A stretch of 64,000 nucleotides of DNA. Source: CAVPFA01 sp963703655 (GTDB lineage Bacteria > Actinomycetota > Acidimicrobiia > Acidimicrobiales > Bog-793). Each line of letters starts with the position of its first letter. The first letter of the stretch is position 1. Below, piece by piece: positions 52,308 to 61,197 of this stretch. The notes under the pieces are model-generated. The model made no database searches. It was not told the origin of the DNA and worked only from the letters and a program-made list of their open reading frames with translations. A program made the position numbers and the translations under genes. Where the stretch lies: positions 124,001-188,000 of the forward strand of contig CAVPFA010000005.1 in assembly GCA_963703655.1 (NCBI GenBank), in the 5' to 3' direction.

Positions 52308-53247
52308 GCGGGCTCGCAGTTCCGCTGCTGGCCAAGCGGGCCGATCGCCATGAGTCGAGCATGGTCAGCATGGATCGCGCCTTCGGCTCCAGCCAGTCCG
52401 GGGCAGGTCCCATCGGAAGGCGGCACTCACCCGCCGGCAGGCCCAGAGCGCGGAGGACCGCCTTGGTCGGCAAAGGGTTGGGGGCATCGTCGCCGGACTG
52501 GAATGCGACTGCGTCGATCAGGCCGGCATTCAGCTCCCTTGCTCCTTCGACGTCGCCCTCTAGAAAGCGCCTCACCATCTCGCGCAGCTCCTCGCCGATC
52601 CAGTGCGACGCCACGCTCACGACGCCGACGGCACCCACGGCAAGCAGCGGAAGCGTCAGAGCGTCGTCGCCGCTGTAGCAGTCGAATCCCGATCCGGCCG
52701 CGGCCACGAGCCGGGCCGTGCCGGCTGGGTCACCCGAGGCGTCCTTGACGCCCACGACGTTGGGAAACGCGCCGGCGAGGTGCAGCATCGTCTCCATGGC
52801 GACCTTGCGCCCTGTGCGGACCGGGATGTCGTAGATGATGACCGGGAGCGTCGTCGCCTCCGCGATGGCGGCGAAGTGGGCGGCGATGCCGGCCTGGGAC
52901 GGGCGGTTGTAATAGGGGGTGACGGCGAGTATCCCTGCTGCGCCGACATCGGTCGCCGCCCGCGTGAGCTCGACGGAGTGGGCCGTGTCGTTGGTCCCCG
53001 AGCCGGCGATCACCGGCACGGTGACGGAGCGCGCGACCGCCGCCCACAGGTCGATCCGCTCCGCGTCGGACAACGTCGGCCCCTCGCCGGTCGTACCGGT
53101 GACGACGAGCCCGTCACTTCCGTGCCCGGCGAGATGGTGCGCGAGCGCAACGGCGCCGTCCAGATCGACTCGCCCGTCGGCGTCGAACGGCGTCGCCATC
53201 GCCGTCACGACCTGGCCGAACCGGCCAGGGCGCCGGGCAGTTGTCAC
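52300..53247 (-). CDS. dapA: 4-hydroxy-tetrahydrodipicolinate synthase
   Basis: Condenses pyruvate with aspartate semialdehyde for lysine and diaminopimelate, 315 residues. GTTGEGPTLSDAER carries the pyruvate-binding threonines, Tyr139 is in YDIPVRTG and the Schiff-base lysine is Lys168 in VVGVKDASGD. The order dapA-rnj-ftsK is conserved in actinobacteria. Confidence 0.96.
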   Translation of the reverse strand: MTTARRPGRFGQVVTAMATPFDADGRVDLDGAVALAHHLAGHGSDGLVVTGTTGEGPTLSDAERIDLWAAVARSVTVPVIAGSGTNDTAHSVELTRAATDVGAAGILAVTPYYNRPSQAGIAAHFAAIAEATTLPVIIYDIPVRTGRKVAMETMLHLAGAFPNVVGVKDASGDPAGTARLVAAAGSGFDCYSGDDALTLPLLAVGAVGVVSVASHWIGEELREMVRRFLEGDVEGARELNAGLIDAVAFQSGDDAPNPLPTKAVLRALGLPAGECRLPMGPAPDWLEPKARSMLTMLDSWRSARLASSGTASPHA

Positions 53248-53397
53248 GATGGTCGCGGCCTTGGCACGGACCGAAAACTAGCAGCATGCGGCTTCGCCGG
53301 GCGGGCGGCCGGGCGGCGGCCGGGGACGCCGGGGCCAAGCCGCGGGGTGCAGCCGAAGCCGCGGCCACAACCGGAGCGACGGGCGTGGGGGACCATA

Positions 53398-54522
53398 TCA
53401 GGCAGTCGTGACCTCACCCTCCGCGAGCTGGAACATCGCCATCTCCTCCTCGGTATCTGCCCAGTCCTCGAACTGGATCGCGCCGAGCTCGGTGAACTTC
53501 CTGCGGAGCCAGCCGTCGCCCGCGTCGAGCAGCCCGAGCTTCTTCAGATTCGGGACGATCTTCGAAAAGAGCATCGTCTGGAACGCCGCCCGGTCGGGCG
53601 CGGCGAGCACGAGGGGGATGACGTCCCTCGGCGATACGCCCAGGCGCTCCCAGACCTCCTGCTGCAAGAACCGGTCGCGCATGCGAACGGCCGCCTCGAA
53701 CGCGAACTCCTGCCGCTCACGGATCTCGGGCCCGGACAGCTCGGTGTAGTAGTCCGAAAGCGCGAGTACCCCGAAGGCTACGTGGCGGGCCTCGTCGGAC
53801 ATGATGTACCGCAGCATCTGCTTGAGCAGCGGCTCGGTGGTCGTTGCGCTCATAAAACCGAACGCCGCCAGCGCAAGCCCCTCGACCATTATCTGCATGC
53901 CGAGGAATGTCATGTCCCAGCGACTGTCGGTGATGATGTCGTCGAGCAGCAGGCGCAGGTGGGCGTTGATGGGGTAGTGCCCGGAGAGCTTCGTGTCGAG
54001 ATACTTGGCGAAGACCTCGACGTGGCGAGCCTCGTCCATCACCTGGGTCGCGGCGTAGTACTTGGCGTCCATCCACGGCACCGACTCGACGAGCTTGGCC
54101 GTGCACACGAGCGCGCCCTGCTCGCCGTGCATGAACTGGGAAAGCGTCCAGTTCTGACCTTCTACGCCGAGCTGGATCCACTCCTCCGCCCCCCATTTGG
54201 AGAGCGCCGTGCCGGACAGGTCGAGGTAGGTGTGCAGCGGCGGGCCCTGCAGCAACTGCTGGTCGGTCACGAGCTTGTGCTGGTCGACCTCGATCGTCCA
54301 GTCGAGGTCGGTCTCCGCGTTCCACATCGAATGCTTGGCCTTCTCGTACAGCCGTCCGAGCTTCGGCTTGGAGCCCTTGTCGTAGTCCCAGGCGAAGATC
54401 GTGTCGTGGTTCGATTCGACAGCGTGGAGCGCCTCGCCGAGGTCCGTGTTCGACACCGACAGGATCGCCTCGATGTCGTCCACCTCGCTCCGCCCGATCC
54501 TGTCCTCGAGGCTCGATGCCAT
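53398..54522 (-). CDS. Ferritin-like diiron protein
   Basis: A 374-residue helical protein with likely diiron ligands in four helices: FMHGEQGALVCTAKL, QVMDEARHVEVFAKYL, a Glu in MVEGLALAAFGF and IMSDEARHVAFGVLAL. The doubled DEARHV segment gives two Glu-x2-His pairs, as in ferritin-like oxidases and N-oxygenases. It is not a recognisable acyl-ACP desaturase. The reaction is unknown. It stands 38 bases downstream of a TetR gene, with a second TetR paralogue before that, inside an otherwise conserved dap region; it may be regulated by them. The 150 bases between it and dapA hold no gene that I can see. Confidence 0.75.
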   Translation of the reverse strand: MASSLEDRIGRSEVDDIEAILSVSNTDLGEALHAVESNHDTIFAWDYDKGSKPKLGRLYEKAKHSMWNAETDLDWTIEVDQHKLVTDQQLLQGPPLHTYLDLSGTALSKWGAEEWIQLGVEGQNWTLSQFMHGEQGALVCTAKLVESVPWMDAKYYAATQVMDEARHVEVFAKYLDTKLSGHYPINAHLRLLLDDIITDSRWDMTFLGMQIMVEGLALAAFGFMSATTTEPLLKQMLRYIMSDEARHVAFGVLALSDYYTELSGPEIRERQEFAFEAAVRMRDRFLQQEVWERLGVSPRDVIPLVLAAPDRAAFQTMLFSKIVPNLKKLGLLDAGDGWLRRKFTELGAIQFEDWADTEEEMAMFQLAEGEVTTA

Positions 54523-54560
54523 GTGGTCCCTTTCGCTGTTGCGCTGATACGGCGACGTTC

Positions 54561-55214
54561 TCAGGCGCGCCTGTCAGAGCCTCTCGACTCGAGCTCGGCA
54601 ATTCCGGGCAGCAGGAAACTGCGGACGAGCCGGCCGGCGCTCGCCGCATCGAGCGATCCCCGCGCGGGCGGGCATACGACGTTGGAGACGACGACGCGTG
54701 CCACCCATTCGCCGACACGCCGGGCGTCCTCGAGGTCGAGCCGGCGCGCAAGGTGGGGCTCCATGAAGGTGGCAGCCAAACCCAGCACCCGGTCGAGCTC
54801 GGAAAATGCGACGCGCGGCCAGACGAGCTCCGGCTCGTGGCGCAGCAGGAAACTGAGCGCTTCGTGCCCCTCGATCTCCGCCACCGCCACCGAGATGGCG
54901 GCGACGAGAAGCTCCTCCAGGTCGTCGGCCTCTTGCATCTGACGCTCGATCGTGGCGAAGAACCTGCTCACCTCGCTGCGCACGACCGTGTCCAAGAGCT
55001 CGTCTTTGCCGCCGGGGAAGGCGCGGTACAAGGTCGCCCGGCTGTACCCGGCCTCTCGCGCCACATCGTCGATGGTCGTTTTCGAGGCCCCGTACCTGGC
55101 CAAGCAGCGAAGGGTCGCTTGGACGGCTCGCGCCCTGATTCCGGTCTCGGACGGGGCCCGCAGTAGCCCGGCAGCTTCCGGAGCCCACTCGACCACGCCG
55201 GCGGCCATCACCAT
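54561..55214 (-). CDS. TetR-family regulator (first of a tandem pair)
   Basis: A regulator of about 217 residues. The N-terminal helix-turn-helix is TTIDDVAREAGYSRATLYRAFPG. The C-terminal domain (ADDLEELLVAAISVAVAE, RHEPELVWPRVAFSELDRVL) resembles that of the next TetR, so the two are paralogues. The start is placed at ATG 55214 because a TTGACG/TATTGT promoter puts the transcription start at that codon, implying a leaderless mRNA. An open TTG at 55250 lies within the -35 box and is unlikely. Confidence 0.85.
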   Translation of the reverse strand: MVMAAGVVEWAPEAAGLLRAPSETGIRARAVQATLRCLARYGASKTTIDDVAREAGYSRATLYRAFPGGKDELLDTVVRSEVSRFFATIERQMQEADDLEELLVAAISVAVAEIEGHEALSFLLRHEPELVWPRVAFSELDRVLGLAATFMEPHLARRLDLEDARRVGEWVARVVVSNVVCPPARGSLDAASAGRLVRSFLLPGIAELESRGSDRRA

Positions 55215-55220
55215 AACGAG

Positions 55221-55250
55221 ACAATACGCCTGGTTTCGTTTCAGCGTCAA
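55221..55250 (-). promoter_or_regulatory. Promoter giving a probably leaderless TetR mRNA
   Basis: On the minus strand TTGACG (55245-55250) and TATTGT (55221-55226) are 18 bases apart. A transcript starting about 7 bases after the -10 box begins at the ATG of the TetR gene, so no 5' leader or ribosome site would be present. Leaderless transcripts are common in actinobacteria. Confidence 0.6.
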
Positions 55251-55287
55251 GCAGGATGACCACTCTCTGCGCGTTTATTGACTACTT

Positions 55288-55309
55288 AGAGCGGTATTAC
55301 AGAGCGGTA
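55288..55309. repeat. Direct repeat upstream of the TetR promoter
   Basis: AGAGCGGTA occurs twice with a 13-base period (55288 and 55301) in the AT-richer gap between the two TetR genes, 38-60 bases upstream of the -35 box. It may be a binding site for one or both TetR proteins, although TetR sites are usually palindromic. Confidence 0.45.
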
Positions 55310-55321
55310 CCATACCCTGAC

Positions 55322-55888
55322 TTACCCCGGACGGAGCCCTGCGAGGAGCTCGCTGTCGACGAGAGTACGAACCTGCCTGGGGTCCGAGAGGTCCCAACGG
55401 CCAGGCGAGACGATGAACGACAGCACCATACGGGCCACGTAGTCGGCGGCCTCCAGCGCCCCCATCCCGTCGCGCAGGCGGGTGGCGGCGATCCGCGGCC
55501 CGAGGAAGCCAGAGATGAGCTCGATGAGGTTACGGCTCTCGAGGGTGAGGCGTGGGACCACGAGCTCGGGCTCGGTTGCGAGCACCCTTTGCAGCACCTC
55601 GTGCTCTCCGATCGCGCGATGGGCAAAGACGATCCCGTCGACGAGAAGCTGCTCGAGGTCGTCCGCATCCTGCACGGCCTCTGCCAACCGCATGAAGAAA
55701 CGCACCGCCTCGAACCCGATCACCGCCCCGATCAGCTCGTCACGGCCTCCCGGGAAATAGCGGTACAGGGTTGCCCTCGAGACCCCTGCGGCCCGTGCCG
55801 CATCCACAAGCGAGGTGCGGGCGATCCCCTGCGCGGCGACGCAGGCGTAGGCGCCTTCGAGGATACGGGTACGGACGTCGCGCTCCAC
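55322..55888 (-). CDS. TetR-family regulator (second of a tandem pair)
   Basis: A 188-residue regulator with the helix-turn-helix TSLVDAARAAGVSRATLYRYFPGG and a C-terminal domain (ADDLEQLLVDGIVFAHRA, LATEPELVVPRLTLESRNL) clearly related to the neighbouring TetR. It starts 13 bases after dapB ends. The ligand is unknown. The pair plus the diiron gene look like a small insertion into the dapB-dapA region. Confidence 0.87.
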   Translation of the reverse strand: MERDVRTRILEGAYACVAAQGIARTSLVDAARAAGVSRATLYRYFPGGRDELIGAVIGFEAVRFFMRLAEAVQDADDLEQLLVDGIVFAHRAIGEHEVLQRVLATEPELVVPRLTLESRNLIELISGFLGPRIAATRLRDGMGALEAADYVARMVLSFIVSPGRWDLSDPRQVRTLVDSELLAGLRPG

Positions 55889-55901
55889 CGGGACGAGCTC
55901 G

Positions 55902-56708
55902 TCAGATCTCGAGCAGGTTCCCGAGTCCGAGGGTCAGTCCCGGGAGGCCGGCCACCCGGCGCACGGCGAGAAGCACTCCGGGCATGAAGCTGGCCCGGTC
56001 GACAGAGTCGTGCCTCAATGACAGCGTCTCTCCCGAGAGACCGAAGATCACCTCCTGGTGTGCCACGAGCCCGGGCAGCCGGACCGAGTGCACGTGCACG
56101 CCACCCTCGCCCCGAGCGCCCCGCGCCCCCTCGAGGAGCTCGCTCTGCGTCGGATCGGCTGCCCAATCCCCAGCACCGGCCAGGTCACGCGCTGCCTGGA
56201 TCCGGCGGACGGTCTCGAGGGAGGTACCCGAGGGCGCGTCTCGTTTCTGGTCGTGGTGGAGTTCGATGACCTCTGCGCCGGCGACGAAGGGAGCACACAG
56301 CTCAGCGCACCGCATCATCAGCGCCGCGCCGACCGAGAAGTTCGGGGCCACGACGGCATGGGCCTTCCCGGAGAACCAAGTCCGGATCAGCTCGAGGTCG
56401 GCCTGGTCGAGGCCGGTCGTGCCGCACACCGCATGGACGCCGTGACCGGCGCACCAGCGAAGATTCTCGAGCGCCGCCGCCGCGACCGTGAAGTCCACGA
56501 CGACCTCCGCCCCCGCCTCGGTCGCGGCTTCGGGCGAATCGGCGATCTCGATCCCACTCCCTCGGCAAGCCGAGACCGCCTCGAGCGGCCGGCCGGCCGC
56601 CGAAGGGTCGACGGCAGCGACAAGCTCGAGGTCCTTGGCGTCGAGCACGGCCGCGCAGACGGTAGCTCCCATGCGTCCCGCCGCACCGAACACCGCCACT
56701 CGCGTCAT
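55902..56708 (-). CDS. dapB: 4-hydroxy-tetrahydrodipicolinate reductase
   Basis: NAD(P)H-dependent second step of the lysine/diaminopimelate branch, 268 residues. The cofactor motif FGAAGRMGATV is at the N terminus, VCGTTGL follows, and the substrate-binding and catalytic segment is ELHHDQKRDAPSGT. The ATG overlaps the stop of the M16 peptidase gene by 4 bases, the usual actinobacterial arrangement. Confidence 0.95.
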   Translation of the reverse strand: MTRVAVFGAAGRMGATVCAAVLDAKDLELVAAVDPSAAGRPLEAVSACRGSGIEIADSPEAATEAGAEVVVDFTVAAAALENLRWCAGHGVHAVCGTTGLDQADLELIRTWFSGKAHAVVAPNFSVGAALMMRCAELCAPFVAGAEVIELHHDQKRDAPSGTSLETVRRIQAARDLAGAGDWAADPTQSELLEGARGARGEGGVHVHSVRLPGLVAHQEVIFGLSGETLSLRHDSVDRASFMPGVLLAVRRVAGLPGLTLGLGNLLEI

Positions 56709-57949
56709 CGTGTCACCGCGAAATCCGAGGCCGCGAACGGCCCGACCACCGACAGAGTCCTCGGCCCGGTCAGCACCCGCTCGCCAGCCGCCCGAACATC
56801 CTCCGCGGTGACTGCCGCGATCCGCGCCAGGAGCTCCTCGACGGTCATCACCGTGTCGAACAGCAGCAGGCCGGCGCCAATGCGCGACATGCGCGCCCCC
56901 GAGTCCTCGAGGGAGAGGAGCAGATCGGCACGCAGGTGGCCCTTTGCCACCTCGAGCTCGCGCGCCGTGATCCCTTCGGCACCGAGTCGGTCGAGCTCGG
57001 CGTGCAACAGGGCGAGCACCTCGTGGGCGTGCTCTGGCCCGGTGCCGACCGAGATCGCGAGCGTCCCTGCGTCGTCATAGGCGCTGCGGTCGGACCCGAT
57101 CGAGTAAGCGAGGCCCCGAGCCTCGCGGATCTCCTGGAAGAGCCTGCTTGACAACCCTCCGCCGAGGACGTGGTTGAGAACGGCCAACGCGAATCGGTCC
57201 GGCGAACGGCGATCAGGGGCACGCACCCCGAGCACGAGCTGAGCCTGCTCGGTGTCACGCGACTCGACGACGAGCGGAACCGTGGCCGCCGAAGGAGCCT
57301 CCCGAACGGGCGGCACGCCGCCGTGACGGCTGGCGAAGCGGGCCTCGATGCCTCGCGAGAGGCGATCGTGATCGAGGTCTCCCGCCGCGGCGATGACCAT
57401 GTTGCCGGGCAGGTAATGGGTGTCGAAGAACGACCGGATCTCAGGCACCGTGACCTTGGCCACGATGTCCGGCTCGCCGAGCACCTCACGTCCGAGCGGG
57501 TGGTTCGGGAACATGGCGGCGGCGAATTGCTCCTGCACCACGTCGGCGGGCTCGTCGCGGTGCATGAGGACCTCTTCGAGGATCACCTGGCGCTCCGCAT
57601 CGACCTCTTCGGGCCGTAGCGCCGGCCGGCAGAGAATGTCGCCGAGTATGTCCAAGCCGAGCTCGAAGTGCTCAGCCAGCGCCCGCACGTAGAACGTCGT
57701 GTACTCCTTGGTGGTGTAGGCGTTCATGTCGCCCCCGACCGCGTCGACCTCCTCGGCGATCTCGCGTGCAGTCCGCTCCGGCGTTCCCTTGAACAGCAGG
57801 TGCTCGAGAAAATGCGAGGTCCCAGACTGCTCGGGCGTCTCGTCGCGCGAGCCTGTCCCGACCCAGACCCCGACGCACAAAGAGGCGACGTCAGGCATCG
57901 ACTCGGTGACGAGCCTGATGCCGCTCTCGAGCGTGGTCGTCGTGATCAC
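56705..57949 (-). CDS. M16-family zinc metallopeptidase (PepR-like)
   Basis: A 414-residue pitrilysin-family peptidase. The inverted zinc motif HFLEHLLFKGT is intact, with the distal Glu in RQVILEEVLMHRDE. GGGLSSRLFQEIREARGLAYSIG in the second domain (GLSSRLFQEIREARGLAYS) is typical of the mitochondrial-processing-peptidase-like group. GTG at 57949 starts just before the conserved TTTTLESGIRLVTESM; the open frame to 58525 lies inside pnp. It sits between pnp and dapB as in mycobacteria. Confidence 0.92.
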   Translation of the reverse strand: MITTTTLESGIRLVTESMPDVASLCVGVWVGTGSRDETPEQSGTSHFLEHLLFKGTPERTAREIAEEVDAVGGDMNAYTTKEYTTFYVRALAEHFELGLDILGDILCRPALRPEEVDAERQVILEEVLMHRDEPADVVQEQFAAAMFPNHPLGREVLGEPDIVAKVTVPEIRSFFDTHYLPGNMVIAAAGDLDHDRLSRGIEARFASRHGGVPPVREAPSAATVPLVVESRDTEQAQLVLGVRAPDRRSPDRFALAVLNHVLGGGLSSRLFQEIREARGLAYSIGSDRSAYDDAGTLAISVGTGPEHAHEVLALLHAELDRLGAEGITARELEVAKGHLRADLLLSLEDSGARMSRIGAGLLLFDTVMTVEELLARIAAVTAEDVRAAGERVLTGPRTLSVVGPFAASDFAVTR

Positions 57950-57992
57950 GGGGCGACGGTCCCCTGCACGAACTGGCCCTCGAGGCTCAGGC

Positions 57993-60473
57993 TCAGCGCC
58001 CCCCGCTCCTCGGGCGCCGGCGAGCTGCGCCCGCGCCGCCCCCTGGACCGCCACGGCGCCCTCCGCCTCCGCCCTCCGGCCGGCGCCCGCCCGCCGGCGG
58101 GCCACCGGCGATCTCTGCGGGGCCGAGATTGCCGAACGTGGACTCGAGCTCGCTCTCGAACGCGTCCTCGAACGAGGCCCGGCGACGCACCCCGCTCGTC
58201 TCGTCCGCACCGAGGTTGCCACCGCCGGCGCTCGCGGCGGCCCCGTTGTCGGACTCCGGGCGCGCAGCGCTTGACGGTGGTCGGCCGCCGGCGTCTCCCG
58301 AGGGCGCCTCACCTGCGAGAGAGAGCGACACCTTGCCCTGTGGATCGATCTCGTCGACCCGAACCTCGACCTCCTGGCCGAGCGTGAGGACGTCCTCGAC
58401 CCGCTCCACCCGCCTGCCCTGGCCGAGCCTCGAGATGTGGACCAAGCCGTCCCGGCCCGGGAGGATGTTGACGAAAGCCCCGAACTTCGTGATGTTGACG
58501 ACCCTGCCCTCGTAGACGGTGCCAACCTCTGGAGTCGGCGGGTCGAGGATCAGCTCGATGCGGCGGCGGGCCTCGTCGACGACCGAGCGCTGTTTGGCGC
58601 CGATGGTCACGATGCCGACCGTGCCGTCGTCGTCGACGTTCACGTCGGCGCCCGTCTCCTGCTGGATCGCGTTGATGACCTTGCCCTTCGGGCCGATGAC
58701 CTCGCCGATCTTGTCGACGGGGATCTCGAAGCTCACGATCTTCGGGGCGTTCTCTCCTACCTCGGTCCGAGGCGCAGGGATCGCGGAGTTCATGACCTCG
58801 AGGATCTTGAGCCTGGCGTCGCGGGCCTGGCTGAGGGCCTGTGCCAGGACCTCGGCCGGAAGCCCGGCAATCTTCGTGTCGAGCTGGAGCGCAGTGACGA
58901 CGTCCGCTGTGCCCGCCACTTTGAAGTCCATGTCGCCGAAGGCGTCCTCGGCACCGAGGATGTCGGTCAGTGTCGTGTACTTGCCCTCGGCGAATACGAG
59001 ACCCATGGCGATGCCACCGACGGGCGCCTTGATCGGCACCCCCGCGTCCATGAGTGACAGGGAGGATCCGCACACAGAGGCCATCGACGTCGACCCGTTC
59101 GACGAGAGGACGTCCGAGACGAGCCGCAGCACGTAGGGGAACTCGCTCGCCGGTGGGATGACCGGCAGCAGCGCCCGCTCGGCCAGCAGGCCGTGCCCGA
59201 TCTCGCGGCGCTTGGGGCCGCGCATGAAGCCCGTCTCCCCGGTCGAGTAAGGCGGGAAGTTGTAGTGGTGCATGTACCGCTTCGACTCGTGGACGCCGAT
59301 CGTGTCGAGCAACTGGTTCATACGGGGCATGCCTAGGGTGCAGACGTTGAGCACCTGGGTGTCGCCACGCTGGAAGAGGGCCGATCCGTGAGCGGTCGGA
59401 AGCAGACCGACCTCGGCTGAGAGCGGCCGGATGTCGGTCGGGCCCCGCCCGTCGATGCGGACGCCTTCTTCGACGATCCGCTTGCGCACGATCTTCTTCG
59501 TGTACGCGCGCACCGCCGAGCGGATCTCCCGCTCGCGTTCTGGATAATCCGGGGCAAGCTCGGCGGCGATGGCGTCGGTCGCCTCGTCGAGGGCCGCACC
59601 GCGCTCTGCCTTGGTCGTGATCGAGTTCGCGGCCTGCAGGCGATCTGCCCCCGCGGCGGCGACGGCTTCGTAAACGTCCTCGCCGTAGTCGACGAACAGC
59701 GTGAAGGGGATCGTTTCTTTCGATCCCGCCTTGCGGACGAGTTCGCGCTGAAGCTCGATCGACTCGCGGATCCAGGTCTTCGCGACCTCGAGGCCGTTCG
59801 CGATCACGTCCTCGGTTACGCGGGGCGCCCCCTGTTCGAAGTACTCGAAGGCCTTCTCCGTCCCGCCGGCCTCGACCATGACGATCGCCACGTCGGCGCC
59901 CGGCGCGTCGCCGAGCGCCCGCCCGGCCACGACGAGCTCGAAGGTGGAGGCATCGCCCTCTTGGTAGGTGGCCTGGGGGAGCCACGTCCCCTCCGCCGAG
60001 TACGCGATGCGGACGGCACCGATCGGCCCGTCGAAGGGCACGCCCGATATCATCAGGGCGGCCGACGCAGCGTTGATCGCCAGCACGTCATGCGGGTTCA
60101 CCTGGTCGGCGCCGAGGATCGTCCCGACGACGTGGACCTCGTTGCGAAAGCCCTCGGGGAACGACGGCCTCAAGGGCCGGTCGATGAGGCGGGCGGTCAG
60201 GATCGCCTGGTCGGTCGCCCTGCCTTCACGGCGGAAGAACGAGCCCGGGATCTTGCCGGCGGCGTACATGCGCTCTTCGATGTCGACGGTGAGAGGGAAG
60301 AAGTCGGTGCCCTCACGCACCTTTCGAGCAGCCGTCGCGGTAGCGAGCACGATCGTGTCGCCGATTCTGGCGACGACGGCACCGTCCGCCTGGCCGGCGA
60401 GCTTGCCGGTCTCGAAGGACAGGGTCCGCTCGGTCCCGGAAATGGGGCCCGACACGGTGATGGCATCAGCCAT
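57993..60473 (-). CDS. pnp: Polyribonucleotide nucleotidyltransferase
   Basis: 3'-5' phosphorolytic exoribonuclease (actinobacterial GpsI), 826 residues from ATG 60473. Two RNase PH-like halves (the first with FFRREGRATDQAILTARLID, the second with GGIAMGLVFAEGKYTTLTDI and EDAFGDMDFKVAGT) are followed by a KH domain (IGEVIGPKGKVINAIQQETG) and an S1 domain (VYEGRVVNITKFGAFVNI). A C-terminal tail of about 110 residues is acidic and then rich in Gly, Arg and Pro (GGGGGRRGGPGGG), which may bind RNA. It follows rpsO after a 217-base structured gap. Confidence 0.96.
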   Translation of the reverse strand: MADAITVSGPISGTERTLSFETGKLAGQADGAVVARIGDTIVLATATAARKVREGTDFFPLTVDIEERMYAAGKIPGSFFRREGRATDQAILTARLIDRPLRPSFPEGFRNEVHVVGTILGADQVNPHDVLAINAASAALMISGVPFDGPIGAVRIAYSAEGTWLPQATYQEGDASTFELVVAGRALGDAPGADVAIVMVEAGGTEKAFEYFEQGAPRVTEDVIANGLEVAKTWIRESIELQRELVRKAGSKETIPFTLFVDYGEDVYEAVAAAGADRLQAANSITTKAERGAALDEATDAIAAELAPDYPEREREIRSAVRAYTKKIVRKRIVEEGVRIDGRGPTDIRPLSAEVGLLPTAHGSALFQRGDTQVLNVCTLGMPRMNQLLDTIGVHESKRYMHHYNFPPYSTGETGFMRGPKRREIGHGLLAERALLPVIPPASEFPYVLRLVSDVLSSNGSTSMASVCGSSLSLMDAGVPIKAPVGGIAMGLVFAEGKYTTLTDILGAEDAFGDMDFKVAGTADVVTALQLDTKIAGLPAEVLAQALSQARDARLKILEVMNSAIPAPRTEVGENAPKIVSFEIPVDKIGEVIGPKGKVINAIQQETGADVNVDDDGTVGIVTIGAKQRSVVDEARRRIELILDPPTPEVGTVYEGRVVNITKFGAFVNILPGRDGLVHISRLGQGRRVERVEDVLTLGQEVEVRVDEIDPQGKVSLSLAGEAPSGDAGGRPPSSAARPESDNGAAASAGGGNLGADETSGVRRRASFEDAFESELESTFGNLGPAEIAGGPPAGGRRPEGGGGGRRGGPGGGAGAARRRPRSGGR

Positions 60474-60576
60474 GACACTCCTAGGTGATTGGGGCGCCAC
60501 GCTTGCCAGTTCCCAGTCGGCGTGCACCGGAGCGATCCCTCACAGAACCGGTCCCAGTATTCGGCGACTGGCAGCT

Positions 60577-60645
60577 GGCGCCGTGTGGCGCCGCTTGTCT
60601 TCTGACGGGCGGCTTGCGCCGGCACAACCGCTCCGGCCGCCGCCC
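60577..60645 (-). other. Stem-loops in the rpsO-pnp intergenic region
   Basis: GGGCGGC (60607) pairs with GCCGCCC (60639), and inside it GCCGG (60618) pairs with CCGGC (60633), giving a long bulged hairpin. A second hairpin GGCGCC-GTGT-GGCGCC lies at 60577-60592. In several bacteria this intergenic region carries RNase-processed structures that control pnp; the position here allows the same role, or partial termination after rpsO. Confidence 0.55.
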
Positions 60646-60690
60646 TATGTCTTGCCCAGGCGGCAAACCGCCACCCGGGGCCCTGACTTC

Positions 60691-60948
60691 TTACCGCCGG
60701 ATTCCGAGCCGGGAGATCAGCGACCTGTACCGCTCGACGTCGTTGTCCTTCACATAATCGAGAAGGCGGCGCCGGCGACCGATGAGCTTCATGAGTCCCC
60801 GCCGGGTGTGATGGTCCCCGCGGTGGATCTTCAAATGCTCGGTGAGGTGATTGATGCGTCCGGTGAGGAGCGCCACTTGCACTTCTGGCGAGCCGGTATC
60901 GGTCTCGTGAAGCCGGTGCTCGGTAATCGTGGCCGTCTTGTCAGGCAT
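60691..60948 (-). CDS. rpsO: 30S ribosomal protein S15
   Basis: Small-subunit protein of 85 residues. The sequence contains TDTGSPEVQVALLTGRINHL and HHTRRGLMKLIGRRRRLLDY, both diagnostic. ATG 60948 fits the family start; the frame is open further upstream but non-coding. It precedes pnp, the usual arrangement. The 249 bases upstream, to the end of priA, presumably hold its promoter, but I see no consensus boxes. Confidence 0.97.
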   Translation of the reverse strand: MPDKTATITEHRLHETDTGSPEVQVALLTGRINHLTEHLKIHRGDHHTRRGLMKLIGRRRRLLDYVKDNDVERYRSLISRLGIRR

Positions 60949-61197
60949 GCGTGAGAGGCGTGCTTTCTTGCTGTACCGCCCGGCCACGCCGGCCGGCGGG
61001 GGGAAGAAAAGGGTTGAACAATCTCGGCTCTGGCGGATTCGCCATGCCTCGCCGACCTGCGCCGGCATCGACCAGGATAGCAGGTCGAACACCTCGAGGC
61101 GGCGGTGGTTATGGGCTCGTTTGAAAATCCGCGCCGGCGAGATCACGCCAAGGGGACGACTTCCATCATCTACCCAGTACCCAGCGGGGACGCCGGC

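Noticed and set aside
55215..55250. TTG at 55250 as the TetR start
   Set aside because: It coincides with the -35 hexamer of a plausible promoter, and the conserved domain does not need these residues.
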